A stretch of 64,000 nt of DNA. Origin: Streptomyces sp. 2131.1. Its GTDB lineage: Bacteria > Actinomycetota > Actinomycetes > Streptomycetales > Streptomycetaceae. Below the pieces are notes generated by a model. That model was not told where the DNA came from. It ran no database searches and saw only the letters and a program-made list of their open reading frames with translations. Below are positions 25,308 through 34,661 of this stretch, one piece after another. Where the stretch lies: assembly GCF_900105515.1 (NCBI RefSeq), contig NZ_FNSY01000001.1:5382001-5446000 (forward strand), read 5' to 3'. Made by a program: the position numbers and the translations under genes. Every line of letters starts with the position of its first letter. Positions within the stretch are counted from its first letter, which is position 1.

Positions 25308-28019
25308 GTGGCTGAGACGGCATCGAAGAAGACGGCAGACAACCGACCGCGCCTGCTCCTCATGGACGGGCACTCCCTGGCGTACCGGGCGTTCTTCGCC
25401 CTGCCCGCGGAGAATTTCACGACGGCGGTGGGCCAGCCGACGAACGCCGTGTACGGCTTCATGTCGATGCTGGCGAACACTCTGCGTGACGAGGCGCCGA
25501 CGCACTTCGCGGTGGCGTTCGACGTGTCCCGCAAGACGTGGCGTGCGCAGGAGTTCCCGGAGTACAAGGCGAACCGGTCGAAGACCCCCGACGAGTTCAA
25601 GGGCCAGGTCGAGCTGATCGGCGAGCTGCTGGACGCGATGCACGCGGACCGGTTCGCGGTCGACGGCTTCGAGGCGGACGATGTCATCGCGACGCTGGCC
25701 ACGCAGGCCGAGGAGGCCGGCTTCGAGGTCCTGATCGTCACCGGCGACCGCGATTCGTTCCAGCTGATCACGGACAACGTGACCGTGCTCTACCCCACCA
25801 AGGGTGTTTCCGAGCTGACCCGGTTCACGCCGGAGAAGGTCGTCGAGAAGTACGGCCTCACCCCCCGGCAGTATCCGGACTTCGCGGCGCTGCGCGGTGA
25901 CCCGTCGGACAACCTTCCGAGCATCCCCAAGGTCGGTGAGAAGACCGCCGCGAAGTGGATCAACCAGTTCGGTTCGTTCGACGAGCTGATCGCGCGGGCC
26001 GACGAGGTCAAGGGCGTCGCCGGGCAGAACCTCCGCGACCACCTGGACGCGGTGAAGCTGAACCGCGTGCTGACCGAGATGGTCCGGGACGTGGAGCTGC
26101 CGAAGGCCCCGGCCGAGCTTGAGCGCGCCCCCTACGACCGTACGGCGGTCACGGGCATCCTCGACATACTGGAGATCCGCAACCCGAGCCTGCGTGAGCG
26201 GCTGCTCGCGGTGGACCCGGGCGCCGCGGAGGCCGAGCCGCCCGCGCCCGCAGCCGGGATCGAGCTGGACGGTGCCGTGCTCGGTACCGGTGAGGTCGGC
26301 CCGTGGCTGGAGGAGCACGGCGCGCAGCCGCTCGGCGTCATGACGGTCGACACCTGGTCGCTCGGGGTGGGCACGGTCACCGAGGTCGCGCTGGCCGCCG
26401 CCGACGGTTCCGCCGCCTGGCTGGACCCGGCGCAGCTGGACGAGGCCGACGAGCGGGCGTTCTCCGCGTGGGTGGCGGACCCGGCCCGGCCCAAGGTCAT
26501 GCACAACGCGAAGAGCGCGATGCGGGTCTTCCCGGAGCACGGCTGGCACCTCGAAGGCGTCACGATGGACACGGCGCTCGCCGCGTACCTGGTGAAGCCG
26601 GGCCGGAGGTCCTTCGCGCTGGACGCCCTGGCCGTGGAGTACCTGGGCCGGGAGCTGGCGCCGGCCGCTGCGGCGGACGGGCAGCTGGCCTTCGGCGCGG
26701 ACGACCGGGCGGAGGCCGACGCGCTGATGGCGCAGGCCCGCGCGATCCTGGACCTCGGTGACGCGTTCACGGAGCGGCTGAAGGAGGTCGGCGCGGCCGG
26801 GCTGCTGCACGACATGGAGCTGCCGACGTCGATCCTGCTGGCCCGCCTGGAGCGGCACGGCATCGCGGCGGACCGGGCCCATCTGGAGGGTATGGAGCAG
26901 CAGTTCGCCGGGGCCGTCCAGCAGGCGGTGAAGGAGGCGCACGCGTCGGTGGGCCGGGAGTTCAACCTCGGTTCGCCCAAGCAGCTCCAGGAGGTCCTGT
27001 TCGGCGAGCTGGGCCTGCCGAAGACGAAGAAGACCAAGACCGGCTACACGACGGACGCGGACGCGCTGGCCTGGCTGGCCGCCCAGACGGAGCACGAGCT
27101 GCCCGTCCTCATGCTCCGCCACCGCGAGCAGGCGAAGTTGCGGGTCACGGTCGAGGGCCTGGTGAAGTCGATCGCGGCGGACGGCCGCATCCACACCACG
27201 TTCAACCAGACGGTCGCGGCGACCGGCCGGCTCTCGTCGACCGACCCGAATCTGCAGAACATCCCCGTCCGCACGGACGAGGGCCGGGCGATCCGCCGCG
27301 GCTTCGTCGTCGGCGAGGGCTTCGAGACGCTGATGACGGCCGACTACAGCCAGATCGAACTGCGCGTGATGGCCCACCTCTCCGAGGACGCGGGCCTGAT
27401 CGAGGCGTTCACCTCCGGCGAGGACCTGCACACCACGGTCGCCTCGCAGGTCTTCGGCGTCGACAAGTCCGCGGTCGACCCGGAGATGCGCCGCAAGATC
27501 AAGGCCATGAGCTACGGCCTGGCATACGGGCTCTCCGCGTTCGGCCTCTCGCAGCAGCTGAACATCGAGGCGGGCGAGGCGCGCGGCCTGATGGACACCT
27601 ACTTCGAGCGGTTCGGCGGGGTCCGGGACTACCTGCGCCGCGTGGTCGAGGAGGCCAGGGCCACCGGGTACACGGAGACGATCTTCGGCCGCCGCCGCTA
27701 CCTCCCGGACCTGAACAGCGACAACCGCCAGCGCCGCGAGACCGCGGAGCGGATGGCGCTCAACGCCCCGATCCAGGGCACCGCCGCCGACATCGTCAAG
27801 GTCGCCATGCTCCACGTGGACCGGGCGCTGCGCGAGGCGGAGCTGAAGTCGCGGATGCTGCTCCAGGTGCACGACGAAATCGTGCTGGAGATCGCCGCGG
27901 GCGAGCGCGAGCGGGTCGAGAGCGTCCTGCGCCACGAGATGTCCACGGCGGTGCGGTTGCGCGCCCCCCTGGACGTGTCGGTCGGCGTCGGCGGCGACTG
28001 GGAGTCAGCGGCCCACTGA
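25308..28019 (+). CDS. polA: DNA polymerase I
   Basis: 903-residue DNA polymerase I for Okazaki fragment processing and repair. The N-terminal 5'-3' exonuclease (1-290; LLMDGHSLAYRAFFAL, VTGDRDSFQLI) is followed by a degenerate 3'-5' exonuclease domain (about 340-520): the metal-binding pair Asp-x-Glu is DTW at 348-350 and the NLKYD motif is NAKSAM, so proofreading is probably lost, as in other actinobacteria. The polymerase domain has TADYSQIELRVMAHLS (motif A), RRKIKAMSYGLAYG (motif B) and LLQVHDEIVLE (motif C). The GTG start 25308 gives VAETASKKTADNRPRLLL; longer frames extend upstream without a ribosome-binding site. Confidence 0.97.
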   Translation: MAETASKKTADNRPRLLLMDGHSLAYRAFFALPAENFTTAVGQPTNAVYGFMSMLANTLRDEAPTHFAVAFDVSRKTWRAQEFPEYKANRSKTPDEFKGQVELIGELLDAMHADRFAVDGFEADDVIATLATQAEEAGFEVLIVTGDRDSFQLITDNVTVLYPTKGVSELTRFTPEKVVEKYGLTPRQYPDFAALRGDPSDNLPSIPKVGEKTAAKWINQFGSFDELIARADEVKGVAGQNLRDHLDAVKLNRVLTEMVRDVELPKAPAELERAPYDRTAVTGILDILEIRNPSLRERLLAVDPGAAEAEPPAPAAGIELDGAVLGTGEVGPWLEEHGAQPLGVMTVDTWSLGVGTVTEVALAAADGSAAWLDPAQLDEADERAFSAWVADPARPKVMHNAKSAMRVFPEHGWHLEGVTMDTALAAYLVKPGRRSFALDALAVEYLGRELAPAAAADGQLAFGADDRAEADALMAQARAILDLGDAFTERLKEVGAAGLLHDMELPTSILLARLERHGIAADRAHLEGMEQQFAGAVQQAVKEAHASVGREFNLGSPKQLQEVLFGELGLPKTKKTKTGYTTDADALAWLAAQTEHELPVLMLRHREQAKLRVTVEGLVKSIAADGRIHTTFNQTVAATGRLSSTDPNLQNIPVRTDEGRAIRRGFVVGEGFETLMTADYSQIELRVMAHLSEDAGLIEAFTSGEDLHTTVASQVFGVDKSAVDPEMRRKIKAMSYGLAYGLSAFGLSQQLNIEAGEARGLMDTYFERFGGVRDYLRRVVEEARATGYTETIFGRRRYLPDLNSDNRQRRETAERMALNAPIQGTAADIVKVAMLHVDRALREAELKSRMLLQVHDEIVLEIAAGERERVESVLRHEMSTAVRLRAPLDVSVGVGGDWESAAH

Positions 28020-28886
28020 CCGCTTCCGGCCGGGGCCCGGTTCTTCGGACAGGCCCCGGCCGGCCGGGACCCGGCCCGCGGTGGTCAGCCGCACCGCCGC
28101 CGCGTACAGCAGGAGCCCGGCCGCGAGTCCGGCGCCCGCGCCGAAGCAGGCCGTCGGGATGATGTCCAGCGGCGTGTCGATGTGCCCGAAGTACGCGTAC
28201 CAGCGGGCGCACCGGTGGGCGACGCCCAGCAGCACGCACAGCCCGATCGCGGCGAGCGCCCACCGCCGGGTGCGCCGCTCCAGGACCGGCACGGATTCGG
28301 GGACCGGCCGCTCCCCGGTCCGCCGCAGACCCGACACCGTGAACCGGGCGAGCAGCAGCAGGGCCGGGGCCGAGGTGCCGTACTGGACGAGCGTGAAGAC
28401 GGGGAGCCCGCCCACGCTGCCGTCGAGCCCCGGCACCAGCCGTACGCCCCAGCGGTCGTGGTGCGTGAAGGCGTCCCACACGACATGGGAGGCGGACCCG
28501 ATGACCGCCGACACCGCGAACCACGCCACGTCTCGGGCGCGAAGTGCCCACCGCTCGGCGGCTGCTGCGGGCCGCCCGCCCCGCAGCCAGGTGTGCACGC
28601 GCCCCCGCCACCGCCGGGGCAGCAGCCCCACCAGCGGGTCGCGGAGCAGCAGCCAGAGCGCGAGCGCCAGGGCCGTGATCAGGACGTCCACGGTGAACAC
28701 GCCCCACACCGCGTGGGTGACCTCGCCGAACTCCATGGCACCCGGGACCACCGAGTCCGCGTAGTACGTCAGGTCGGGGGCGAACGACCCGGCGACCAGG
28801 GCGGAGGCGAGCAGCGGACCGCGGCCCGCGCCGTCGCGCCGTATCCCCGGGAGCACGGCGGCGGCATGGCTGAGCGTGAAGGGCAT
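28005..28886 (-). CDS. DUF4184 family integral membrane protein
   Basis: 293-residue membrane protein starting MPFTLSHAAAVLPGIRRDG, the hallmark of DUF4184, with SFAPDLTYYAD nearby and at least five hydrophobic segments. It includes SASHVVWDAFTHHDRWG, a His/Asp cluster resembling membrane metal-dependent hydrolases. Function unknown. Its 3' end overlaps polA by 15 bp on the opposite strand. ATG 28886 is chosen because the conserved N terminus begins there. Confidence 0.8.
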   Translation of the reverse strand: MPFTLSHAAAVLPGIRRDGAGRGPLLASALVAGSFAPDLTYYADSVVPGAMEFGEVTHAVWGVFTVDVLITALALALWLLLRDPLVGLLPRRWRGRVHTWLRGGRPAAAAERWALRARDVAWFAVSAVIGSASHVVWDAFTHHDRWGVRLVPGLDGSVGGLPVFTLVQYGTSAPALLLLARFTVSGLRRTGERPVPESVPVLERRTRRWALAAIGLCVLLGVAHRCARWYAYFGHIDTPLDIIPTACFGAGAGLAAGLLLYAAAVRLTTAGRVPAGRGLSEEPGPGRKRSVGR

Positions 28887-29049
28887 GCGGGCAGTATGCG
28901 TGACCCGGCGGGGCAGACGCGGGGTGGCCCAGGGGGCAGGAAGGTCCGTCACGGGAATGTCCGCGCGTGGACAACTTGTGTTCAGGAAGGTGAGAAAGCG
29001 GTAAGAACCGGCCCAACCGCTGTGTGCGGGCCGGAAGAGTTGCCGTAGG

Positions 29050-29088
29050 GTCGCCTGAGTCCAGGCGCAGGGGAGCGCCGACAGCGAC
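29050..29088 (+). promoter_or_regulatory. Structured leader of the transglycosylase gene
   Basis: GTCGC (29050-29054) pairs with GCGAC (29084-29088), enclosing two alternative stems: GCCT/AGGC (29053-29056 with 29063-29066) and GGCGC/GCGCC (29064-29068 with 29075-29079). The text CTGAGTCC and GCAGGGGAGC recalls the 5' part of ydaO (cyclic di-AMP) leaders, which control cell-wall hydrolases in Streptomyces, but the 3' half of that motif is not found. Confidence 0.25.
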
Positions 29089-29109
29089 GAGGGGGAGGGC
29101 CCACACGTC

Positions 29110-30849
29110 ATGGCAGCGCAATTCGGTCGCCGACTGTACAGAGGAGCGGCCACCACCGCCGTGGCGGCCGCCGCCGTGGCGGCACTCTCCGCCTCGCAGG
29201 CCCCGGGGTCCCCGCTGGTCGCGGCGGACGGCGAGCACGCGTCCACCGGTGCGGCGACCCCCGCCGAACAGGGCGGCGGCGGTGGCGGTGTCTCCGGCGA
29301 CTCGCCGTACTACACGGACCTGCCCCCGCTGAACACGCCGGACAAGCCCGGCAGTTCGGCCGAGCTCCCGGTGACCGGCCCCGCCGAGTCCGGGATTCCC
29401 GCCTCCGTCCTGGCGGCGTACAAGAAGGCCGAGCGGACCGTCGCGGGCACGGACGCGGCCTGCCGGCTGCCGTGGCAGCTGCTCGCCGCGATCGGCAAGG
29501 TCGAGTCCGGGCAGGCCCGCGGCGGCCGGGTCGACGCGCAGGGCACCACGCTCTCCCCGATCCTCGGCCCCGCCCTCGACGGCAACGGCTTCGCCCTGAT
29601 CAAGGACACCGACAACGGCGTCTACGACGGCGACCGGACGCACGACCGGGCGGTCGGCCCGATGCAGTTCATCCCGTCGACCTGGGCGGTCTGGGGCCAG
29701 GACGGCAACGGCGACGGCCGCAAGGACCCCAACAACGTGTACGACGCCGCGCTGGCCGCCGGACACTACCTCTGCGCCGGCTCCCGCGACCTGTCGACCG
29801 CCACCGACCTGGACCGGGCGGTCCTCAGCTACAACCACTCCGACGTGTATCTGCGTACGGTCCGCTCCTGGTTCACGTACTACAACCGCGGCACGCACGA
29901 GGTCCCCGACGGCACCGGCGTCCTGCCGACCGGCCCCACCAGCCGCAACCCGGGCTCCGCCCGTCCCAGCGGCGGCCCGTCGGCGACGCCGTCCCCGACG
30001 CCCTCGCCGTCGAAGACCCCGAAGCCGGGCGGGACCCCGAAGCCGGGCGGTTCCACGAAGCCCACGAACCCCTCGAAGCCGAGCCCCGAGCCGTCCAAGC
30101 CGGGCGACCCCGGCAAGCCCCCGACGACGACCCCGACACCCGAGCCCAGCCCGTCGGAGTCCGTGACCGAGCTGAAGAACACCGGCACCGGCACGCTGAC
30201 CGCCACGGCCGGCGGCACGTTCGACGGGGACATCAAGGTGCGGGCGGGCGACGCCGACGGCGACCCGGTCGCCAAGGCGTCGGTGACCTTCACCGTCACC
30301 GGGGACACCGACACGAGGTTCGGCGGCGGCGCCAAGTCCGTCACGGTGAAGACCGCCGCCGACGGCACGGCCTCCGCCCCGCTCCTCCACGCGGGCGAGA
30401 AGACCGGCGAGTTCACCGTGCGGGCGACAGTCGACGGCACCTCGGTCGCCACGAGCTTCAAGGCGACCGTCACCGCCCGCCAGGCCGACGCCCTCACCCG
30501 GACCGGCACCACCGAGCTGACCGCCGTCGCCGGCCAGACGTTCGACGACATCACGGTCGCCGCCACCTACAAGGGCGAGGCCGCCGCCAAGGTCGCCGTC
30601 ACCGCCACCATGATCACCGACGGCGACGAGCCGGCCGAGAACGACAAGGGCCCGTACTGCACGGACGACGACGGCAACCCCGTCCGCAGCATCGTGCTCA
30701 CCACCGAGCCCGACGGCAGCCTCAAGCTCCCGAAGTTCTACGCCGACGGCCCCGCCGGTACGTACAAGCTCCGCCTCACCGCCGAGGGCGGCGCCACCCT
30801 CGTCATCGAGCTGACCGTCGAGGAGCGCCCGGACCCCGCCGCCTCCTGA
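29110..30849 (+). CDS. Secreted lytic murein transglycosylase with Pro-rich linker and Ig-like repeats
   Basis: 579-residue exported protein. A signal peptide occupies about 1-32; an SLT/MltB-like domain (about 95-245) has the catalytic Glu132 in IGKVESGQARGG plus AVGPMQFIPSTWAVWG and the DGNGDGRKDPNN segment; a linker rich in KPGG, PSP and TP repeats (about 250-350) leads to two beta-sandwich Ig/invasin-like repeats (about 353-460 and 460-575). It should cleave the glycan strands of peptidoglycan while the tail binds wall or envelope. ATG 29110 follows GAGGGGGAGG. It is flanked downstream by a strong terminator. Confidence 0.88.
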   Translation: MAAQFGRRLYRGAATTAVAAAAVAALSASQAPGSPLVAADGEHASTGAATPAEQGGGGGGVSGDSPYYTDLPPLNTPDKPGSSAELPVTGPAESGIPASVLAAYKKAERTVAGTDAACRLPWQLLAAIGKVESGQARGGRVDAQGTTLSPILGPALDGNGFALIKDTDNGVYDGDRTHDRAVGPMQFIPSTWAVWGQDGNGDGRKDPNNVYDAALAAGHYLCAGSRDLSTATDLDRAVLSYNHSDVYLRTVRSWFTYYNRGTHEVPDGTGVLPTGPTSRNPGSARPSGGPSATPSPTPSPSKTPKPGGTPKPGGSTKPTNPSKPSPEPSKPGDPGKPPTTTPTPEPSPSESVTELKNTGTGTLTATAGGTFDGDIKVRAGDADGDPVAKASVTFTVTGDTDTRFGGGAKSVTVKTAADGTASAPLLHAGEKTGEFTVRATVDGTSVATSFKATVTARQADALTRTGTTELTAVAGQTFDDITVAATYKGEAAAKVAVTATMITDGDEPAENDKGPYCTDDDGNPVRSIVLTTEPDGSLKLPKFYADGPAGTYKLRLTAEGGATLVIELTVEERPDPAAS

Positions 30850-30857
30850 CACCACGC

Positions 30858-30896
30858 CGACAGCCCCTCCGCCGGTCCCCGGCGCGGGGGCTGTCG
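30858..30896. terminator. Terminator between transglycosylase and hrpB (convergent)
   Basis: CGACAGCCCC (30858-30867) pairs perfectly with GGGGCTGTCG (30887-30896). Confidence 0.8.
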
Positions 30897-30901
30897 CGTG
30901 C

Positions 30902-33403
30902 TCAGCCCCGCTTCAGCCGCGCCTTGGTGAACCGGGTCGCCTCCACCGTCGTCGGGTCCTCGGGCCACGGGTGCTTCGGATAGCGGCCGCGCAGCTCCGA
31001 CCGCACCGCCTTGTAGCCCTCGCGCCAGAACGACGCCAGGTCCGCCGTCACCGCGGCCGGCCGGCCGGCGGGGGACAGCAGATGCACGAGGACCGGCACG
31101 CCCGCCACCTCCGGGGTCGCCAGGAGCCCGAACAGCTCCTGGAGCTTCACCGCGAGGACCGGCTGCTCCCCGCCGTACTCCACCCGGATACGGGAACCGC
31201 TCGGCACCTGGATCCGCTCCGGCGCCAGCTCGTCCAGCCGCACCGCCTCACCCGTCGCCCACGGCAGCAGCCGGCGCAGCGCCTGCCCCGCGTCGATCGC
31301 GGCCAGGTCCGCCCGCCGCCGCGCCCGCGACAGCTCCGGCTCCAACCAGCTGCCGGGATCGGCGAGCAGCGCCCCGTCCGACACGTCCGGCCAGGGCTCA
31401 CCCAGTACCCGGTGCAGGAAGGCCAGCCGCTCCCGCAGCTGCCCCGCGTCCCGGCTCCAGCGCAGCAGCCCCGACCCCTCCCGCCGCAACCCCTCCATCA
31501 GGGCCTCACGGACCAGCCCGGGATCCGGCTGCTTCAGCGGGCGCGCCGCCAGTTCGACCGCGCCCAGCCGCTCCACCCGGCGGGCCACCACGTCCCGGCC
31601 GTCCCAGCGGACCTCCTCGCCCGCGAACCGCAGCGGCCCGGCCGCCAGGCGCGCGGTGTCCTCGTCGATGACGGCGGCGAGCCGCACCCGCGCGGACGCC
31701 GCGTGGGCCGGGCGGTCCGCGACCGCGACCGCCAGCCAGGAAGCACCGCGCAGCCCGGAGCCCTCGCCCGGCTCCGCTCCCGTGCCGGACACCATGAGGA
31801 ACGCCCCGCCGCCCCGCGCCCGCGCCACCCGCTCCGGGAAGGCCAGCGCCGCGACCAGGCCCACCGCCGCGTCCTCCGCCAGGGGCCGGCCGCCGCCGTC
31901 GCCCTTCAGCGCGGACGACAGGCGCCGCACCTCCTGGCGCCAGCGGGCCGCGTAGGCGTCCTGGCCCCGGCGCGCGGTGCGCAGAGCGGCCGCCAGATCG
32001 TCCCCGTACGCGCGGGGCGGTTCCTCGCTCAGCAGCGCCACCACCTCGGCTGCCCGGCGCCCGCCGATCTCGGCCGCCCCGTCCAGCAGCGCCCTGGCCA
32101 GCCGCGGGTGCAGCCCGAGGCGGGACATCCGCACGCCCCGCTCGGTGACCCGGCCGTCCGGACCGACCGCGCCGACCGCGGCGAGTACCTCGCGGGCGGC
32201 GGCCATCGCCCCCTCCGGCGGCGCGTCCAGCAGTGCGAGCCCCGAGGCGCCCGGATCGCCCCAGCAGGCCGCCTGGAGGGCGAACGCCGACAGGTCGGCC
32301 ACCCGGATCTCCGGCGACGGGAAGCGGGCGAGCCGGCCGTCCTCCGCCTGGTCCCAGCAGCGGTAGACCGTCCCCGGCGCCTCGCGCCCCGCCCGGCCGG
32401 CGCGCTGGCGGCCCGCCGCCTGCGAGGCCCGTACGGTCGTCAGGGCGCTCAGCCCCCGCGCGTGATCGGTGCGCGGCTCACGGGCGAGCCCGGAGTCGAC
32501 GACCGTACGGACCCCGGGGACCGTCAGCGACGACTCGGCCACCGAGGTCGCCAGGACTACCCGCCGCCCTTCGGACGAACCGGCCAGCACCGCGTCCTGC
32601 ACCGCCGCCGGAGCCCGCCCGTGCACCTGGAGCACCTCGGCTCCGACCCCCGCCAACTGCCCCGCCACACGGCCGATCTCGCCGACCCCGGGCAGGAAGC
32701 ACAGCACGTCGCCGTCCCGCTCCGCGAGCGCCCGCCGCACCATGGCGGCGACATGGCCCAGCAGCGCCGGATCGACCCTCATCCCGTGCGGCGGCCGCAC
32801 CGGTACGGGCGGCGGGGCCCACACCACCTCCACCGGGTGCGACACCCCCTCGGCCTCGACCACCGGGGCGTCGCCCAGCAGCCGCGCCCAGCCCTCCGCA
32901 TCCGTCGTCGCGGACGCCGCCACCAGCCGCAGATCGGGGCGGATCGCCTCGCGTACGTCCAGCAGGAACGCGGCCACCGTGTCCGCGTCGAGGTGACGCT
33001 CGTGGCACTCGTCGATGATCACCGCGTCCACCCCGGCCAGCTCCTGGTCGCGCTGGAGCCGCTGGAGCAGCACGCCGGTGGTGACGACCTCGACCACGGT
33101 GTCCGGGCCCACGACCCGCTCGCCGCGCACGGTGAACCCGACGCGCCCGCCGGCCTTCTCGCCCAGCAGCCAGGCCATGCGCCGGGCGGCCGCGCGGGCG
33201 GCGATCCGGCGGGGCTCGGCGACGACGACCCGACGCACCGGGCCCTCGCCGGTCAGCCCGGCCAGCACGAGCGGAACGAGGGTGGTCTTGCCGGTGCCGG
33301 GGGGTGCGCACAGCACCGCGACCCCCCGGTCGTCGAGCGCCCGCCGCAGGGCGGGCACGGCGGTGCGGACGGGCAGCCGGTCGAGGGCGTCGGTGCGGAT
33401 CAC
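30902..33403 (-). CDS. hrpB: ATP-dependent RNA helicase HrpB
   Basis: 833-residue DEAH-box helicase. Walker A is CAPPGTGKTTLVPL (33-46), the DExH box is IIDECHERHLDADT (about 129-142), motif III VAASATTDAEGWA and motif VI RQRAGRAGREAPGTVYRCW. The HrpB-specific C-terminal domain ends the protein (SFWREGYKAVRSELRGRYPKHPWPEDP at 799 onward, given in part). The start is GTG 33403. Family members are usually 800-850 residues. Its exact RNA target is unknown. It lies 49 bp after the methyltransferase gene and may be cotranscribed with it. Confidence 0.93.
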   Translation of the reverse strand: MIRTDALDRLPVRTAVPALRRALDDRGVAVLCAPPGTGKTTLVPLVLAGLTGEGPVRRVVVAEPRRIAARAAARRMAWLLGEKAGGRVGFTVRGERVVGPDTVVEVVTTGVLLQRLQRDQELAGVDAVIIDECHERHLDADTVAAFLLDVREAIRPDLRLVAASATTDAEGWARLLGDAPVVEAEGVSHPVEVVWAPPPVPVRPPHGMRVDPALLGHVAAMVRRALAERDGDVLCFLPGVGEIGRVAGQLAGVGAEVLQVHGRAPAAVQDAVLAGSSEGRRVVLATSVAESSLTVPGVRTVVDSGLAREPRTDHARGLSALTTVRASQAAGRQRAGRAGREAPGTVYRCWDQAEDGRLARFPSPEIRVADLSAFALQAACWGDPGASGLALLDAPPEGAMAAAREVLAAVGAVGPDGRVTERGVRMSRLGLHPRLARALLDGAAEIGGRRAAEVVALLSEEPPRAYGDDLAAALRTARRGQDAYAARWRQEVRRLSSALKGDGGGRPLAEDAAVGLVAALAFPERVARARGGGAFLMVSGTGAEPGEGSGLRGASWLAVAVADRPAHAASARVRLAAVIDEDTARLAAGPLRFAGEEVRWDGRDVVARRVERLGAVELAARPLKQPDPGLVREALMEGLRREGSGLLRWSRDAGQLRERLAFLHRVLGEPWPDVSDGALLADPGSWLEPELSRARRRADLAAIDAGQALRRLLPWATGEAVRLDELAPERIQVPSGSRIRVEYGGEQPVLAVKLQELFGLLATPEVAGVPVLVHLLSPAGRPAAVTADLASFWREGYKAVRSELRGRYPKHPWPEDPTTVEATRFTKARLKRG

Positions 33404-33452
33404 GCCCCCAGTCTCGTACGGCCCGGCCGCGCGCAGGGCACCGGCCGCCGGC

Positions 33453-34265
33453 TCAGTCCCGTACGCAGACGAAGATCGCGGTGCCCGGGATCAGGTTGCC
33501 GCGCAGCGGGGACCAGCCGCCCCACTCCTGGTCGTTCCAGGCGGGCCACTCAGGCTCCACCAGGTCCACCAGCCGGAAGCCGCCCGCGATCACGTCCCGC
33601 ACCCGGTCGCCCAGCGTGCGGTGGTGCTCCACGTACACCGCGTCGCCGCGCTCGTCCTGCTCGACGTAGGGCGTGCGGTCGAAGTAGGAGGCGGCGACCG
33701 ACAGGCCCTCGGGCCCCGGCTCGTCGGGGAACGCCCAGCGCAGGGGGTGCGTCACGGAGAAGACCCAGCGGCCGCCCGGGCGCAGCACCCGGCGGACCTC
33801 GCGGAAGACCTGGACCGGGTCGGCGACGAAGGGCACCGCGCCGTAGGCGGAGCAGGCCAGGTCGAAGGAGGCGTCGCGGAACGGCAGCCGCCCGGCGTCG
33901 GCCTCGACGAGCGGGACGTCGGCGCCGATGCGCAGGGCGTGCTGGAGCTGGCGGTGGGAGAGGTCCAGGGCGACGGGGCGGGCGCCCCGGGCGGCCAGCC
34001 AGCGCGAGCACTGCGCCGCGCCGGCGCCGATCTCCAGGACGTCGAGCCCCTTCAGCGCGGCGGCGGGGCCCAGCAGCCCGGCCTCGGCCTCGTCCAGCCC
34101 CTCCGGACCCCAGACGAAGCGGTCGTCGCCGAGGAAGGCGCCGTGGTCGCTCTGGTACTCGTCGGCATTGCGGTCCCACCAGCCACGGTTGGCCCGGCTG
34201 CTCTCGGTGGTTCCGGCGCTGCGGCGTGTCGCCTCGGGTTCGGCGCCGTACATCTCTTGGCTCAT
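33453..34265 (-). CDS. Class I SAM-dependent methyltransferase
   Basis: 270-residue methyltransferase. The SAM motif I is LDVLEIGAGAAQCSRWLA (about 74-91), followed by VALDLSHRQLQHA (motif II) and FDLACSAYGAVPF; the post-motif LRPGGRWVFSVTHPLRW is typical of the Methyltransf_11 family. The N terminus NRGWWDRNADEYQSDHG is shared by a group of actinobacterial small-molecule methyltransferases. Substrate unknown. ATG 34265 diverges from rpsA across 396 bp. Confidence 0.87.
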   Translation of the reverse strand: MSQEMYGAEPEATRRSAGTTESSRANRGWWDRNADEYQSDHGAFLGDDRFVWGPEGLDEAEAGLLGPAAALKGLDVLEIGAGAAQCSRWLAARGARPVALDLSHRQLQHALRIGADVPLVEADAGRLPFRDASFDLACSAYGAVPFVADPVQVFREVRRVLRPGGRWVFSVTHPLRWAFPDEPGPEGLSVAASYFDRTPYVEQDERGDAVYVEHHRTLGDRVRDVIAGGFRLVDLVEPEWPAWNDQEWGGWSPLRGNLIPGTAIFVCVRD

Positions 34266-34435
34266 CGTGTCCGTCGTTGTAGTTTGCCTTCACCCCGTAG
34301 TACGAGGTACGTACCAAGGGGGCCTGTGAACTGCGGGACCCGTGTGTCCGGACGTTCCCGGAGCCGATCCGGCCCCGGTGGACCCGAGTTGTGCCGGACA
34401 TGGGGTGTTTCGCCGGTGGTGTCCGCCTTCGCGCA

Positions 34436-34464
34436 TTGACCGTGCCCTGCTGCCCCCGTATGCT
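34436..34464 (+). promoter_or_regulatory. rpsA promoter, near-consensus vegetative type
   Basis: TTGACC (34436-34441), 17-bp spacer, TATGCT (34459-34464). This matches the primary sigma factor consensus well and predicts transcription from about 34471. Confidence 0.8.
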
Positions 34465-34470
34465 ACAAGT

Positions 34471-34661
34471 TGCGCTGCGAGCCTGCGCTCCTCAGACCTA
34501 GCAGGCCGCGCTCGCATCTGTTGCATGTCCCCTCGGTTCACGAGGCGCCTCCCGGTCACGGAAAGGGCGCTTCCCGGGCTGTCCGGCTTCTGCAGAGGCG
34601 ATACGGGTTCTCGGCGTAGCAGTACCTACGACTCACTGTCCGTACCGGAGCCCTTTCCCAC
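34471..34661 (+). other. Long rpsA 5' leader
   Basis: About 190 nt separate the predicted transcription start from the rpsA ATG. No open frame of note is present. There is no strong Shine-Dalgarno directly before the ATG (GGAGCCCTTTCCCAC), which fits the S1 family, where translation is self-controlled through leader structure. The other half of the intergenic space (34266-34435) holds no gene and should contain the methyltransferase promoter. Confidence 0.5.

Noticed and set aside
25095..27935. Upstream extension of the molybdopterin oxidoreductase frame antisense to polA
   Set aside because: The translation is Arg/Val/Leu-rich and not protein-like; ATG 25094 has a Shine-Dalgarno and fits the family N terminus.
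28960..28985. DnaA-box-like sequence (TTGTCCACG on the minus strand)
   Set aside because: A single imperfect box without clustering does not support an origin.
34290..34559. Minus-strand small frame in the rpsA upstream region
   Set aside because: It lies antisense over the strong rpsA promoter and has no recognisable features.
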